From the NCBI RefSeq assembly GCF_003856495.1, contig NZ_CP034118.1, forward strand, positions 1,834,182 through 1,898,181: a stretch of 64,000 nt of DNA. The letters are read 5' to 3'. Positions within the stretch are counted from its first letter, which is position 1, and every line of letters starts with the position of its first letter. This stretch comes from Staphylospora marina. Lineage in GTDB: Bacteria > Bacillota > Bacilli > Thermoactinomycetales > Thermoactinomycetaceae. A model generated the notes under the pieces. It saw nothing but the letters and a program-made list of their open reading frames with translations. It was not told the origin of the DNA and ran no database searches. This document shows positions 17,984 to 26,447 of this stretch, piece by piece. The position numbers and the translations under genes were made by a program.

Positions 17984-19090
17984 TCAAATGATCGATCGTC
18001 GCACACCGACATGAATGCCTTCGGGTGCCCAGACTTCCAATTCCGCCGGTTCCCGGCCCGCGGCGATCCATCCGAGACCGGAAATCACCACGTCCCGCTT
18101 TTCACCGCCGCGCAACCGGATGGAATGTTTCTTCCAACGCGGGAGAGAAGCCGGGTCCGACGGCGGAACCAGCAGTTCACCCAAATGTTTCTCATGGATC
18201 GCCTCCGCCTGCTCCGACTTGGTCCGGTGAATGTAGAGGCGGTTGGACATGTAGCAAACGAACGGTTGTCGCGATCCGCGGACGAAATCAAAGCGCACCA
18301 ATCCTCCGAAAAAGAGCGTCTGACGGCCATTCAGCTGGTAGACGCGCGGCCGGAGTTCGGTCATGGGGACGACCGACTTCAAGTCTTTCGGCGGAAGCCA
18401 CTCGCTGATCCGGTCTTTGCGAACAATCCCCGGCGTGTCATAGATGGCCTTGCCGTCGTCCAGAGGAATTCTGACCAGATCCAGCGTGGTCCCCGGATAA
18501 GGAGAAGTGGTCACCAGATCCTCAGCCGCTCCTTCTTCCGCAAGCAACCGGTTGATGAATGTGGACTTTCCGGCATTTGTCGTTCCGATCACCATCACGT
18601 CGCGTTCGTGGCGCCACTCATTGATGGCTTCCACCACTTGCCCCATTCCCAGGCCTTTCGACGCACTGCAAAGAATCACGTCCACCGGACGGATTCCCAG
18701 TTCTTTCGCCGATTCCCGAACCCAATGCTTCAGCCGGTCCCAGTTGGTCGACTTGGGAAACAAATCCAGTTTGTTGGCGACGAGGAGCAACGGGTTGTTT
18801 CCGATATGCCTGTGAATGCCGGGAATCCAGCTGCCGGCGAAATCAAAGAGATCGACGATCTGCACCACCAAACTGTCCGTTTGGGCGATTTCGTCCAATT
18901 TTTTCATGAACACGTCGGGAGACACCCGGATCTCCCCGATGTCACCATAGTGACGGATGCGGAAACAGCGCTTGCACAGAACGGTTTCCCTGCTTAGCGC
19001 CGCTTCGGGTGCGTATCCGATCCGGTCCGGATGCTCCGTCTGGATCCGCACCCCGCATCCTCCGCAACGGATATCCTTTTCCACGTTCAA
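17984..19090 (-). CDS. yqeH: Circularly permuted ribosome-assembly GTPase YqeH
   Basis: GTPase needed for assembly of the 30S subunit. It has an N-terminal treble-clef zinc finger (CGGCGVRIQTEHP and CKRCFRIRHYG), followed by permuted GTPase motifs in the order G4 (VANKLDLFPKS), G5 (CSASKGLGM), G1 (GTTNAGKSTFINRL), G2 (TTSPYPGTT), G3 (YDTPGI), then the C-terminal regulatory domain. A TTG start before NVEKDIRCGGCG, ten bases after AAAGGCGGG, gives 368 residues, matching the usual length; a longer frame adds 62 residues of non-conserved sequence. It lies between yqeG and aroE. Confidence 0.93.
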   Translation of the reverse strand: MNVEKDIRCGGCGVRIQTEHPDRIGYAPEAALSRETVLCKRCFRIRHYGDIGEIRVSPDVFMKKLDEIAQTDSLVVQIVDLFDFAGSWIPGIHRHIGNNPLLLVANKLDLFPKSTNWDRLKHWVRESAKELGIRPVDVILCSASKGLGMGQVVEAINEWRHERDVMVIGTTNAGKSTFINRLLAEEGAAEDLVTTSPYPGTTLDLVRIPLDDGKAIYDTPGIVRKDRISEWLPPKDLKSVVPMTELRPRVYQLNGRQTLFFGGLVRFDFVRGSRQPFVCYMSNRLYIHRTKSEQAEAIHEKHLGELLVPPSDPASLPRWKKHSIRLRGGEKRDVVISGLGWIAAGREPAELEVWAPEGIHVGVRRSII

Positions 19091-19208
19091 CGCTTGATTT
19101 CCCGCCTTTCCGGAATGCTGCATCAAAAAACGGATGGCCGCTGGTCCGTAGACCGCCCGCACGCGGGTCGTTCCGGGTTCCACCTGCCATCCGTTCAGAG
19201 ATAATGAC

Positions 19209-19733
19209 TTATGGATGGGTTTGTTTCCAATGAAGCATGCCCCGTCGTTCCATCCAACGAAACACCATCCGTTCAATGAGCCGGTTGAAACGGGTCAAAA
19301 AACCGTCCACATTGGACACGGGAACGACCAAAATCGTGAACAGACCCATCCGGTTGCCTCCAAGTACATCGGTGAGGAGCTGATCCCCGATCACCACCGC
19401 TTCTTCCTTGGCGCATCCCATGATGTTGAGCGCCTTGCGAAAAGCGGAGGTCAGCGGTTTCCTGGCTGCATGGATGAACGGAATATTCAGCGGCTTGGCG
19501 AACTGGGAAACCCTCGTTCGAGTATTGTTGGAGACAATGATCACCTTGAACCCCATATCCCGGACATGATTCAGCCAGCCGACCAGCTTCGGCGTCGCAT
19601 CGGGACGGGTGGACTCCACCAGGGTATTGTCCAGATCAACAATGATGGAAGAAATGCCGCGTCTTTTGAGCTCGTCGAAATCAATGGTGTAGATGGAGGG
19701 AACATACATGTCGGGAATCATGGATTTGAGCAA
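19209..19733 (-). CDS. yqeG: HAD-family phosphatase YqeG
   Basis: Class IIIA HAD phosphatase, 174 residues from a TTG start with GAGGACGG upstream; an in-frame ATG 11 codons earlier gives a longer form without support. The catalytic motif IIVDLDNTLVE, the SNNTRTRVSQFA motif II and the GDQLLTDVLGGNRMG motif IV are intact. It heads the yqeG-yqeH-aroE-nadD-yqeK-rsfS block. The substrate in bacteria is not settled; related eukaryotic proteins act on phosphatidylglycerophosphate. Confidence 0.92.
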   Translation of the reverse strand: MLKSMIPDMYVPSIYTIDFDELKRRGISSIIVDLDNTLVESTRPDATPKLVGWLNHVRDMGFKVIIVSNNTRTRVSQFAKPLNIPFIHAARKPLTSAFRKALNIMGCAKEEAVVIGDQLLTDVLGGNRMGLFTILVVPVSNVDGFLTRFNRLIERMVFRWMERRGMLHWKQTHP

Positions 19734-19942
19734 CTGTTCCACACCGTCCTCACAATCATTCGGCATTAACTATATCACAGCGCTGTTAGTCTGTGCAAAA
19801 ACGGGCGTGAACAATCACCGACAATCTGACTCCTTGAACGCATGCTACCATGTTTGGCGGAAAGTTGAAATCAGTCATCCATCCTGAAATCCCCGTTTTT
19901 TTCTCCCAAAAATCCGTGACCCGTCGACGCCGGGAAACGGGA

Positions 19943-19970
19943 TTGACGGCCCTGATTATTCAAATATAAA
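19943..19970 (+). promoter_or_regulatory. Promoter of the MFS gene at 20178
   Basis: TTGACG (19943-19948) and TATAAA (19965-19970) are 16 bases apart in a locally AT-rich stretch. The leader would be about 200 bases. The remaining part of the gap 19770-20177 holds no recognised gene apart from the start-stop element listed separately. Confidence 0.55.
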
Positions 19971-20095
19971 ATATCTCCGAATCATTTGAAAGACGGAAAC
20001 CGGCAAATCTGCCCCGATCACGCATGTTCGGGGAAATGCGGGACCGTCCCGACACCCGTCTCCGGTTTGCAACATGAAGAAATCAGCCGGGATTC

Positions 20096-20116
20096 AAGGA
20101 GGATCCTCCCATGTGA
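20096..20116 (+). other. Start-stop element in the MFS leader
   Basis: AAGGAGG (20096-20102) is spaced eight bases from an ATG that is followed at once by TGA (20111-20116). The ribosome binding site lies in a perfect palindrome, GGAGGATCCTCC, so it could be hidden in a hairpin. Such one-codon frames can stall or load ribosomes ahead of a gene; role here is inferred. Confidence 0.4.
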
Positions 20117-20177
20117 TTCACCCTGTCCGTCTCACATTCATCAAACAACCGAATATCGAACGGAGGGTGTATCAATC

Positions 20178-21410
20178 ATGTTCAGATCCCGGTCATTTTA
20201 CATGCTCCTGTCCGGTCAATCGTTGGCCAACCTGACGGATGCGCTGTACATCGTCGCGGTCGTGTCCATCCTTTACCGGTCCAACCACTCCGCATTCATC
20301 GCCGCGACGGTTCCTTTGGTGAGAGTGGGCGGATTGATCTTGGGAGGGCTGGCCGCTCCGTGGCTGTTCGGGAGATATCGTCTGACGGCGTTGCTTCGCG
20401 TGTCCCAGGGGATTCAAACCTTGTTTCTGACCGGTCTGACGGCGATTTCCGTCACGTCCGGTCCCTCCTTGTGGACGGTTCTTTTGTTCGTTGCCGCGTT
20501 GGCCGTCGCCGACGGATGGACGGTTCCTTCCAGAAATGCGCTTGTCCCCCGACTGGTTCCCAAACAAAAACTGGTGCGCGCCAACGGCTGGATCTCATCT
20601 TCGGACCAGGTGGCCATGCTGGCGGGATGGTCTTTGAGCGGGATCCTCGTCGACCTGTTCGGTGCCGATCGGTTGCTGGCCGTTGCCGCGGGAACGATGG
20701 CGCTGTCCGCGGTTTCCATGCATTTCGTGAACGATCCTTCCGAAACGCGGGAAACATCCGCCGGAGCCGCGTTCTCCGGATTGTGGACGGGCTGGAAGCT
20801 CCTCGTTTCCCACCCGGTCCTGTTGCGGGCAGGCTCCATCGACGCTTTCCGCTTCCTCGCCGAAGGCGCATGGTCGGGAGCGATTCTGTTGGCGTATGTG
20901 AATCAAGTCCTGCAAGCCGAAAATGCCTGGTGGGGCTTCATCAACGCCGCATATATGGCCGGTTGCATTCTGGGCAGCTTGGCCATCTCCCGTTTCGCCG
21001 ACAGCATCCGGCACAAACTGGCAATTGCCATTCTGGCGGGAGGGTTGGGCATGAGTCTGTGGACCGGCCTGTTCGCCGCCGCCCACCTTCCTGTTTTGGC
21101 GCTCCTTTTCAGCCTGCTCACGGGACCGCCCGGCCAACTGCAGACCATCGCCGTCAGGACGCTGTTGCAATCGACCGTCGAAGCGTCAAAAACCCCCTTG
21201 CTGATGACGGCCCACGCCACCATGAACGCGGCACTGTTCGCCGTTTCCGTATTGATCATGGGATGGACGGCCGACCGCTTTTCCCCGCAAACGCCCTATT
21301 TCCTGGCCGCCTTCCTGTACGTCGCCGGATGTTGCCTCGCTCCCGGCCTGAAAGCAAAAATCGCCGAACGGAAGACATCCTCAGCGGGAAAGTTTGATTT
21401 AAGTCCATGA
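20178..21410 (+). CDS. MFS transporter
   Basis: A 410-residue major facilitator with about 12 membrane helices, similar in pattern to MFS proteins of the macrolide-efflux/enterobactin-exporter (MFS_3) type: MLLSGQSLANLTDALYIVAV at the start, then GGLAAPWLFGRY for the A-motif loop and ADGWTVPSRNALVPRLV in helix 5. GGAGGGTGTATCAATC precedes the ATG. It is monocistronic, with its own promoter and a shared hairpin against the convergent DedA gene. Substrate cannot be read from the sequence; the long leader with a start-stop element suggests translational control. Confidence 0.85.
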   Translation: MFRSRSFYMLLSGQSLANLTDALYIVAVVSILYRSNHSAFIAATVPLVRVGGLILGGLAAPWLFGRYRLTALLRVSQGIQTLFLTGLTAISVTSGPSLWTVLLFVAALAVADGWTVPSRNALVPRLVPKQKLVRANGWISSSDQVAMLAGWSLSGILVDLFGADRLLAVAAGTMALSAVSMHFVNDPSETRETSAGAAFSGLWTGWKLLVSHPVLLRAGSIDAFRFLAEGAWSGAILLAYVNQVLQAENAWWGFINAAYMAGCILGSLAISRFADSIRHKLAIAILAGGLGMSLWTGLFAAAHLPVLALLFSLLTGPPGQLQTIAVRTLLQSTVEASKTPLLMTAHATMNAALFAVSVLIMGWTADRFSPQTPYFLAAFLYVAGCCLAPGLKAKIAERKTSSAGKFDLSP

Positions 21411-21472
21411 ACGACGGAGGACGGATTCGTGCTCGTCGGAACATGACGGCCGAATTCCCGTCCGGACAAGAA

Positions 21473-21502
21473 CAGGCGACCCATCCCCCGATGGGTCGCC
21501 TG
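21473..21502. terminator. Bidirectional terminator hairpin
   Basis: A 13-bp perfect stem (CAGGCGACCCATC with GATGGGTCGCCTG) closes a short C-rich loop between the convergent MFS and DedA genes. T-runs are modest on both strands. Confidence 0.75.
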
Positions 21503-21510
21503 TGTTTCAT

Positions 21511-22116
21511 TCAACCTTCTTCGCAATGCACTTCCGCGCGACGGGTCCGTCTGCGCAGAATCATCCACGTGCCGATCGCCAAAACCCCCACGGCGACCAG
21601 CACCAGGCCGATTCGCTCCAACCCGTCGAGAAATTGATGAATGGTTTCAAGATTGCCGGAATGACCCACCATCAGCAAAAACACATTCCAAGGAAATACG
21701 CCGATATAGCTGAACAGCAGAAAACGCCAAGGCTTGATGCCGCTCATTCCGGAGATGTATGAAATATAATTGCCGAAACCGGTGGGCCTGGAAAGGGTGA
21801 TGCTCCAATCCCCATATTTCCGAAACCAGGCTTGCGCTTTTTCGATTTTTTGGGGATCCACTTTTTTTCTGGACCATTTTCCCAGGCCGGAACCCAGATA
21901 ATACGGAATCAGGCTGAACAACGTGTATACCAGGCTGTTGACCGCACCGATCAGCACCATTCCCCAGAATCCCACATCTATGAGGTAACCGTACAACAAC
22001 ACGAATGTGGCACCGGGAAACGGCAAGGAAGATGCCTCGATCGCCGTGGCCGCAAACAGCCCCCACACGCCGCATTGCTTGAGGAAGTCCAATGCCGTTT
22101 GCAGCAAAATGCCCAC
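21511..22116 (-). CDS. DedA-family membrane protein
   Basis: A 201-residue SNARE-associated/VTT-domain protein. FPGATFVLLYGYLIDVG is the re-entrant helix segment, and the later SRPTGFGNYISYISGMSGI with GVFPWNVFLLMVG matches the conserved C-terminal half of DedA proteins. Family members act as lipid carrier flippases (undecaprenyl phosphate or phosphatidylethanolamine) or affect membrane potential. The usual conserved Glu of the first re-entrant loop (often in E-x3-P) is present as AIEASSLPFPG. It is transcribed alone. Confidence 0.85.
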   Translation of the reverse strand: MGILLQTALDFLKQCGVWGLFAATAIEASSLPFPGATFVLLYGYLIDVGFWGMVLIGAVNSLVYTLFSLIPYYLGSGLGKWSRKKVDPQKIEKAQAWFRKYGDWSITLSRPTGFGNYISYISGMSGIKPWRFLLFSYIGVFPWNVFLLMVGHSGNLETIHQFLDGLERIGLVLVAVGVLAIGTWMILRRRTRRAEVHCEEG

Positions 22117-22767
22117 TCCCCGCTGTTAGATGAAAACCGACCAATGAGCGTAGACGACTTCGGAACCCATCATTGCATACCTAAATTCTATGTTTGAATA
22201 ATTTCAACATTAATTTGATATTTTTTGTCTAAAAAATCCAATGGTAACATCTTTCGTTAGTATATCATACTCATCCGTCGAGTACACGGTGAATCCATGG
22301 AAAAGCTGCAGGAAATGGTTGACTGCGAGCAGTCCGGATCCGGACCGCAAGATCCGTGGGTCATGCTTTCATCCGATCAAAAGTCAAACAATCCCCTTTT
22401 TCCGTCATCCCGATTCCGCTTCCCTCCTTCCATTCAGCCTTGGGCTGCAAACAGTGCACGCTCATGGTTTTACCGCCTTTATTTGCAAGTTTCGACAAAA
22501 CCGAAGGATTCTGAGTTTCGACAACGCTTATTGTATCAAGGAATAGGACTTGGTGACAGTGAACAACCCATGAATCCTTGTCGGTACCACTTGAAGACCC
22601 AATAAATGGCAAAATATAATTCCTTTTTTTAATATTCTATCATGGATTGCAAATCAGCGGGAAGGGGTTCTTCATTCGGCGCGAAGACGCCAAAAAGCCG
22701 GCATTCACGGAGTCGGCCCCGGAAACGGCGTTTCCGCTCCCCTCCCCCGTGAACCCCGGCCGTCGGT
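22117..22767. other. Intergenic stretch, partly AT-rich, no supported gene
   Basis: Bases 22190-22300 and 22590-22640 are much more AT-rich than the surroundings. An imperfect palindrome AGTAT-ATC-ATACT lies at 22259-22271. Short frames occur on both strands around 22297-22612 (up to about 100 codons) but none has a convincing ribosome binding site or known motif. It may be a decayed insertion. Confidence 0.5.
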
Positions 22768-23865
22768 TCAGACGATCAACAGTTCTTTGGGAAAGCCGGT
22801 CAAAACCTCCGGCTCGTTTTCCGTCACGCATACATCGTCTTCGATCCGGACGCCTCCCACTCCCGGAACGTAAATGCCCGGTTCGACGGTAAAGACCATC
22901 CCCGGCTTCAGCAAGTCGTCATTCTCCCCGTGAATCGACGGAGGTTCGTGAACATCGATGCCGAGACCGTGCCCCAGCCGATGCGTGAAATATTTGCCGA
23001 AGCCGGCTTCGCGAATGATGTCCCGGGCCATGCGATCAAGATCGCCGAGCCGGGTGCCCGGCCGGCACGCTTCAACGGCCTTCGTCTGGGCCTTGAGCAC
23101 GGTTTCATAAATGAGTCGTTGTTCCCGGTTCGGTTCACCGAATGCCACGGTCCGGGTGATGTCCGAACAATACCCGTCCAGCATCACCCCCAGGTCGAAG
23201 AGAACGAGGTCTCCCTTTTTCAATCTGCGCGTTCCCGGAACGCTGTGAGGATGAGCCGTGTTTTCCCCGAACAGGACCATGGTGGAAAAAGCCATGTCCC
23301 GCACTCCCCGTTTCTTCATCTCCAGTTCAATCCGGGCCAGCACTTCCAATTCGGACACCCCTTCCGCGAGGGAGTCGATGCCCGTTTGCACGGCGATATC
23401 CGCCAGCCGTGCGGCCTCCCGCATCCGGTCCAGTTCCCGTTCATCCTTGATCAACCGGAGACCGGTCAACCATTCGTCCGCCGACACAAGCTCAGCCCCC
23501 GGCAACAGACGAAGAAGTTGTTCGGCACGGACCACCGGCAGGGAGACTTTTTCGACGGCCAGATTCGCCGCCTGTTTCAATCCCCGGTGATGCAGACGTT
23601 CTCTTACACGGACCCAGGGATTTTCCGCATCGTCACAGGCGACGATGTCTCCGGTCCACCCCGCTTCCCGGGCCCGTTCTTCCTCCAGGAGCGGAAGCAC
23701 CAGAAACGGTTCCGCCTGCGGAAAGACGAACAGACCGAAAAGCCGTTCATGGGGGTGACACGAAAAGCCTGTCAGGTAGTACACGTTTTGCGGAGAATGA
23801 ATGAAAGCTGCGTCGATTTGTCGCTCTCTCAGCCAAGCCGCCACTTTTTCCAGTCGTTTGTTCAA
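22768..23865 (-). CDS. M24-family aminopeptidase (Xaa-Pro dipeptidase type)
   Basis: A 365-residue metallopeptidase of the pita-bread fold that cleaves N-terminal residues before proline. The N-terminal creatinase-like domain (AAFIHSPQNVYYLTGFSCHP) is followed by the catalytic domain with the full dimetal set: FDLGVMLDGYCSDITRT (two Asp), HRLGHGLGIDVHE (His), VEPGIYVPGVGG (Glu) and VRIEDDVCVT (Glu). It resembles PepQ/YkvY-type proteins. It is transcribed alone. No signal peptide is seen, so it acts in the cytosol. Confidence 0.9.
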   Translation of the reverse strand: MNKRLEKVAAWLRERQIDAAFIHSPQNVYYLTGFSCHPHERLFGLFVFPQAEPFLVLPLLEEERAREAGWTGDIVACDDAENPWVRVRERLHHRGLKQAANLAVEKVSLPVVRAEQLLRLLPGAELVSADEWLTGLRLIKDERELDRMREAARLADIAVQTGIDSLAEGVSELEVLARIELEMKKRGVRDMAFSTMVLFGENTAHPHSVPGTRRLKKGDLVLFDLGVMLDGYCSDITRTVAFGEPNREQRLIYETVLKAQTKAVEACRPGTRLGDLDRMARDIIREAGFGKYFTHRLGHGLGIDVHEPPSIHGENDDLLKPGMVFTVEPGIYVPGVGGVRIEDDVCVTENEPEVLTGFPKELLIV

Positions 23866-23995
23866 CGCGGATCACTCCCTGTCTTCAAATAAACTTCCTC
23901 CGCATCCCCGTTCCCCCGGGCATGCCTGCGGGTTTTCCCGAAAAACACCGTTCATCCGTTCCACCTGACCGCTTCGCGGTTCCGGCACGAAACGT

Positions 23996-24024
23996 TTGAC
24001 CCGCCATACATCAGGGTATATATA
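23996..24024 (+). promoter_or_regulatory. Candidate promoter for the small Cys protein gene
   Basis: TTGACC (23996-24001) is followed 15-17 bases later by a run of alternating T and A containing TATATA (24017-24022). The downstream gene begins about 80 bases later. Confidence 0.45.
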
Positions 24025-24105
24025 TGTATTCACCTCTACAAGAACCTTACGGGCCAAAGGGATCGCTTCGAAACAGACATCTCCATCGGAAGGAAGTGAT
24101 TGCAT

Positions 24106-24315
24106 ATGGCAGGAAAGGCCTATCTCTGCGAACGTTGCGGAATCCGGGAAGCCCGGTTTGAAGCCCGGCAAAGCGGCAAAAACGTGCTCCTCTGTTCCGG
24201 ATGCATGCAAGAGCTGAATCGCCCGATGCATGATTCCGGTCAAGAAATCTTCAACACTTGTGAATGTTCGGGCCCGTCCGGCTCCTCACATGCCCCCGTC
24301 GGAACCGACCGGTGA
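24106..24315 (+). CDS. Small zinc-finger-like CXXC protein
   Basis: A 69-residue protein opening MAGKAYLCERCGIREARFEA and continuing with LLCSGCMQEL, so two CXXC pairs about 22 residues apart, the spacing of a treble-clef or zinc ribbon like that at the N-terminus of McsA/ClpE-type proteins. A further Cys pair (NTCECSG) lies near the C-terminus. AAGGAAGTG lies at usable distance from the ATG. It ends at its own terminator, convergent with the Crp/Fnr gene. A zinc-binding adaptor or redox role is possible but not proven. Confidence 0.7.
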   Translation: MAGKAYLCERCGIREARFEARQSGKNVLLCSGCMQELNRPMHDSGQEIFNTCECSGPSGSSHAPVGTDR

Positions 24316-24333
24316 TTCAATTGCGATTCCGGT

Positions 24334-24352
24334 CCCCCTCCCGGGGGTTTTT
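24334..24352 (+). terminator. Short GC-rich terminator
   Basis: CCCCC and GGGGG close a TCCC loop and are followed by five T, between the small Cys gene and the convergent regulator gene. Confidence 0.75.
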
Positions 24353-24356
24353 GGTT

Positions 24357-24854
24357 TCAGGATTTCCTTCTGTTGAGATACCGGTTGACCGTTTCCCGGC
24401 TCATCCCCAAGAACTGGCCGATCTCTTCCTGGGTCAACAGTTCGTCCGGACGCTCGATCAAGCAGTAGGATCGAAGCCACCGGGTGAAATGAGACAGGCG
24501 TTCGGCCTTGGGAACGGTGGTCATGGACACGCGCTTTTGCACTTTTCGAATCGTGAACTCCAGCATCAAAGCGGCTTCCCGGTACATGCCCGGATATTCA
24601 TCCAATGCCCGGTACCAGTCTTTTGCCGGGATTCGTTCCACTTCACATTCCGTCAAAGCCACCGCCGTTCCCGGATAAGGGCCGGGCGTGATGAGGGTGG
24701 CATGCGGAACCACTTCTCCGGGAACCAGGATGTTGAACAGAAACACATCACCGTTTTCCCGGGTTTTCACCACTTTCAAGAGGCCCCTGTTGATCCGGAA
24801 CAGATCCCCGCTCTCCCCTTCGCGAAACAGAACGTCCCCCCGATACAGGATCAT
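24357..24854 (-). CDS. Crp/Fnr-family transcriptional regulator
   Basis: A compact 165-residue regulator: a cyclic-nucleotide-type beta-barrel (MILYRGDVLFREGESGDLFR, then NILVPGEVVPHATL), the long dimer helix, and a C-terminal helix-turn-helix with LLTQEEIGQFLGMSRETVNR. The SRETVNR recognition helix matches CRP/FNR proteins that read TGTGA. There are only two cysteines, so no Fnr-type iron-sulfur cluster; sensing may be by haem or another ligand, as in NO-responsive Dnr-like members (inference). It starts behind AGAGGTGA and is divergent from hmp, with a perfect TGTGA-N6-TCACA site between them. It is shorter than usual (about 220 residues) at the N-terminus. Confidence 0.88.
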   Translation of the reverse strand: MILYRGDVLFREGESGDLFRINRGLLKVVKTRENGDVFLFNILVPGEVVPHATLITPGPYPGTAVALTECEVERIPAKDWYRALDEYPGMYREAALMLEFTIRKVQKRVSMTTVPKAERLSHFTRWLRSYCLIERPDELLTQEEIGQFLGMSRETVNRYLNRRKS

Positions 24855-24869
24855 GATTTCACCTCTTTT

Positions 24870-24895
24870 TCACATCCGATGTGACGGCAATCACA
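24870..24895. promoter_or_regulatory. Crp/Fnr operator(s) between the regulator gene and hmp
   Basis: TGTGACGGCAATCACA at 24880-24895 is a perfect TGTGA-N6-TCACA site. Overlapping it, TCACATCCGATGTGA at 24870-24884 is a second perfect palindrome facing the regulator's own start. Relative to the hmp -10 box the first site is centred near -41.5. Confidence 0.8.
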
Positions 24896-24917
24896 GCGTG
24901 TGTCCAATGACCGGTCC

Positions 24918-24923
24918 TAGAAT
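24918..24923 (+). promoter_or_regulatory. hmp -10 box (activator-dependent promoter)
   Basis: TAGAAT is well placed, but the region 17 bases upstream (AGCGTG) is a poor -35 box, as expected when an activator bound at -41.5 replaces it. Confidence 0.6.
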
Positions 24924-24974
24924 GAAAACAGAAGAAAGAATGCAAAAAGCATTCAAAAAAAGGAGAGGACCCCT

Positions 24975-26204
24975 ATGAGTTCTGCAATCACTCTCAAGCC
25001 CGAAACCGTGGAGATCATTCGTCGAACGGCCCCGGTTCTCAGGGAGCACGGCCAAACCATCACCACCGTCTTCTATCGGAACATGTTTGGCGAACACCCC
25101 GAGTTGCTCAATATCTTCAATATATCTCACCAGAAAGAAGGGAGACAACCGCGCGCGCTGGCCGATACGCTGATTGCCGCCGCCGAACACATCGACCGGC
25201 TGGAAGCGCTGACTCCGGCCGTCCTTCGGATTGCCCACAAACATTGCAGCGTTCTGGTCCCGCCGGAAGGCTATCCGATCGTCGGCAAACACCTGCTCCG
25301 CGCCATCAAGGAGGTCCTGGGAGAAGCTGCCACTCCGGAGATCCTGAACGCATGGGCGGAAGCGTATCAGGTTCTGGCAGACATCTTCATCAAAGTGGAA
25401 GAAGACATCTATCACCAAAAAGAAACGGTCCCCGGCGGCTGGAGAGGTTGGCGACCGTTCACCGTCATCCGCAAGGTGAAAGAAAGCGAAAACATCACCT
25501 CCTTCTGGCTCAAACCCACCGACGGAGGTTCCGTTCCCGCATACCGTCCGGGACAGTACATCAGTGTGAAAGCGGACATTCCCGGCGAATCGATCACCCA
25601 TATCCGTCAGTACAGTTTGTCCGACGCACCGGGCAAATCCCATTTCCGGATTTCGGTGAAACGGGAAGACGCACGCGGTGATCTGCCCGCTGGAATCGTG
25701 TCCAACTGGCTGCATTCGCAGATCGGTGAAGGCGATGTTCTGCTGCTCTCCCCGCCAGTCGGTGATTTCTTCCTGGACGAAGAAAAAGAAACTCCCGTTG
25801 TCCTGATCAGCGGCGGCGTCGGTCTCACTCCCCTGGTGAGCATGTTGAACACGCTGGTGGAATCGGGATCCAAACGGCCGATCACGTACATCCACGCCGC
25901 GGTGAACGGCAAAGTGCATGCCATGAAGGATCATCTGAGAGAGGTCGCGGAAAAACACGATCACATCCGGTACTTTGTCTGCTACGAGAAACCGACCGAA
26001 GAAGACCGGCAAACCGGCGCTTTTGACAAAGAGGGATTCATCGATCGCACGTGGCTGGAGCAAATCATCAAAGACAAGGACGCCGATTTCTACTTCTGCG
26101 GTCCGGTGCCGTTCATGAAAGCGATCAAAACGGCCCTGACGGAAATGGGCATTCCCGCCGACCGGATTCACTACGAATTCTTCGGATCCGCCTTGCAGAT
26201 CTGA
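24975..26204 (+). CDS. hmp: Flavohaemoglobin, nitric oxide dioxygenase
   Basis: Converts NO and oxygen to nitrate using NAD(P)H, haem and FAD in the cytosol. The 409-residue protein has an N-terminal globin domain (residues 1-140, with the proximal-His helix RIAHKHCSVLVPPEGYPIVG), a ferredoxin-reductase-like FAD domain (RPGQYISV, RQYSLSDAPGK) and a C-terminal NAD domain (LISGGVGLTPLVSM, FCGPVPFMKA). AAAAAAAGGAGAGGACCCCT-type spacing precedes the ATG. It is divergent from a Crp/Fnr regulator and has that family's consensus operator at the class II position, so NO- or redox-dependent activation is likely. Confidence 0.96.
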   Translation: MSSAITLKPETVEIIRRTAPVLREHGQTITTVFYRNMFGEHPELLNIFNISHQKEGRQPRALADTLIAAAEHIDRLEALTPAVLRIAHKHCSVLVPPEGYPIVGKHLLRAIKEVLGEAATPEILNAWAEAYQVLADIFIKVEEDIYHQKETVPGGWRGWRPFTVIRKVKESENITSFWLKPTDGGSVPAYRPGQYISVKADIPGESITHIRQYSLSDAPGKSHFRISVKREDARGDLPAGIVSNWLHSQIGEGDVLLLSPPVGDFFLDEEKETPVVLISGGVGLTPLVSMLNTLVESGSKRPITYIHAAVNGKVHAMKDHLREVAEKHDHIRYFVCYEKPTEEDRQTGAFDKEGFIDRTWLEQIIKDKDADFYFCGPVPFMKAIKTALTEMGIPADRIHYEFFGSALQI

Positions 26205-26447
26205 GACACACATACTCAATGGAAGAAACGGATTCAACCGATTCACGTGCCAACACCAAACACATCCGCTTCCGGACGACAAAAGATCTTTCACCGAACG
26301 GACATTTGTGCAAGCGCAAACACATCAACCGATTTCGTTGGTTGTGCAGCAATGCCGCCTGATCCCCGGACTTCGCCGATCCGGACAAGTCCGCAAAAAA
26401 CGCCTGACAACACTCGGACAACTGCTTCGAACCCCGAGACTCGAAAA
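26205..26447. other. Downstream region of hmp, nothing recognised
   Basis: About 240 bases between the hmp stop codon and the terminator at 26448. Short frames exist but none has a ribosome binding site or motif. Confidence 0.5.

Noticed and set aside
16928-18997. 689-codon open frame on the plus strand
   Set aside because: Antisense to nadD, aroE and yqeH, which are certain genes; no recognised domain.
22241-22612. Possible transposase remnant in short frames on both strands
   Set aside because: No DDE motif, terminal repeats or recognisable transposase segment could be seen.
24891-26294. 467-codon open frame on the minus strand
   Set aside because: Exact antisense of hmp; no ribosome binding site.
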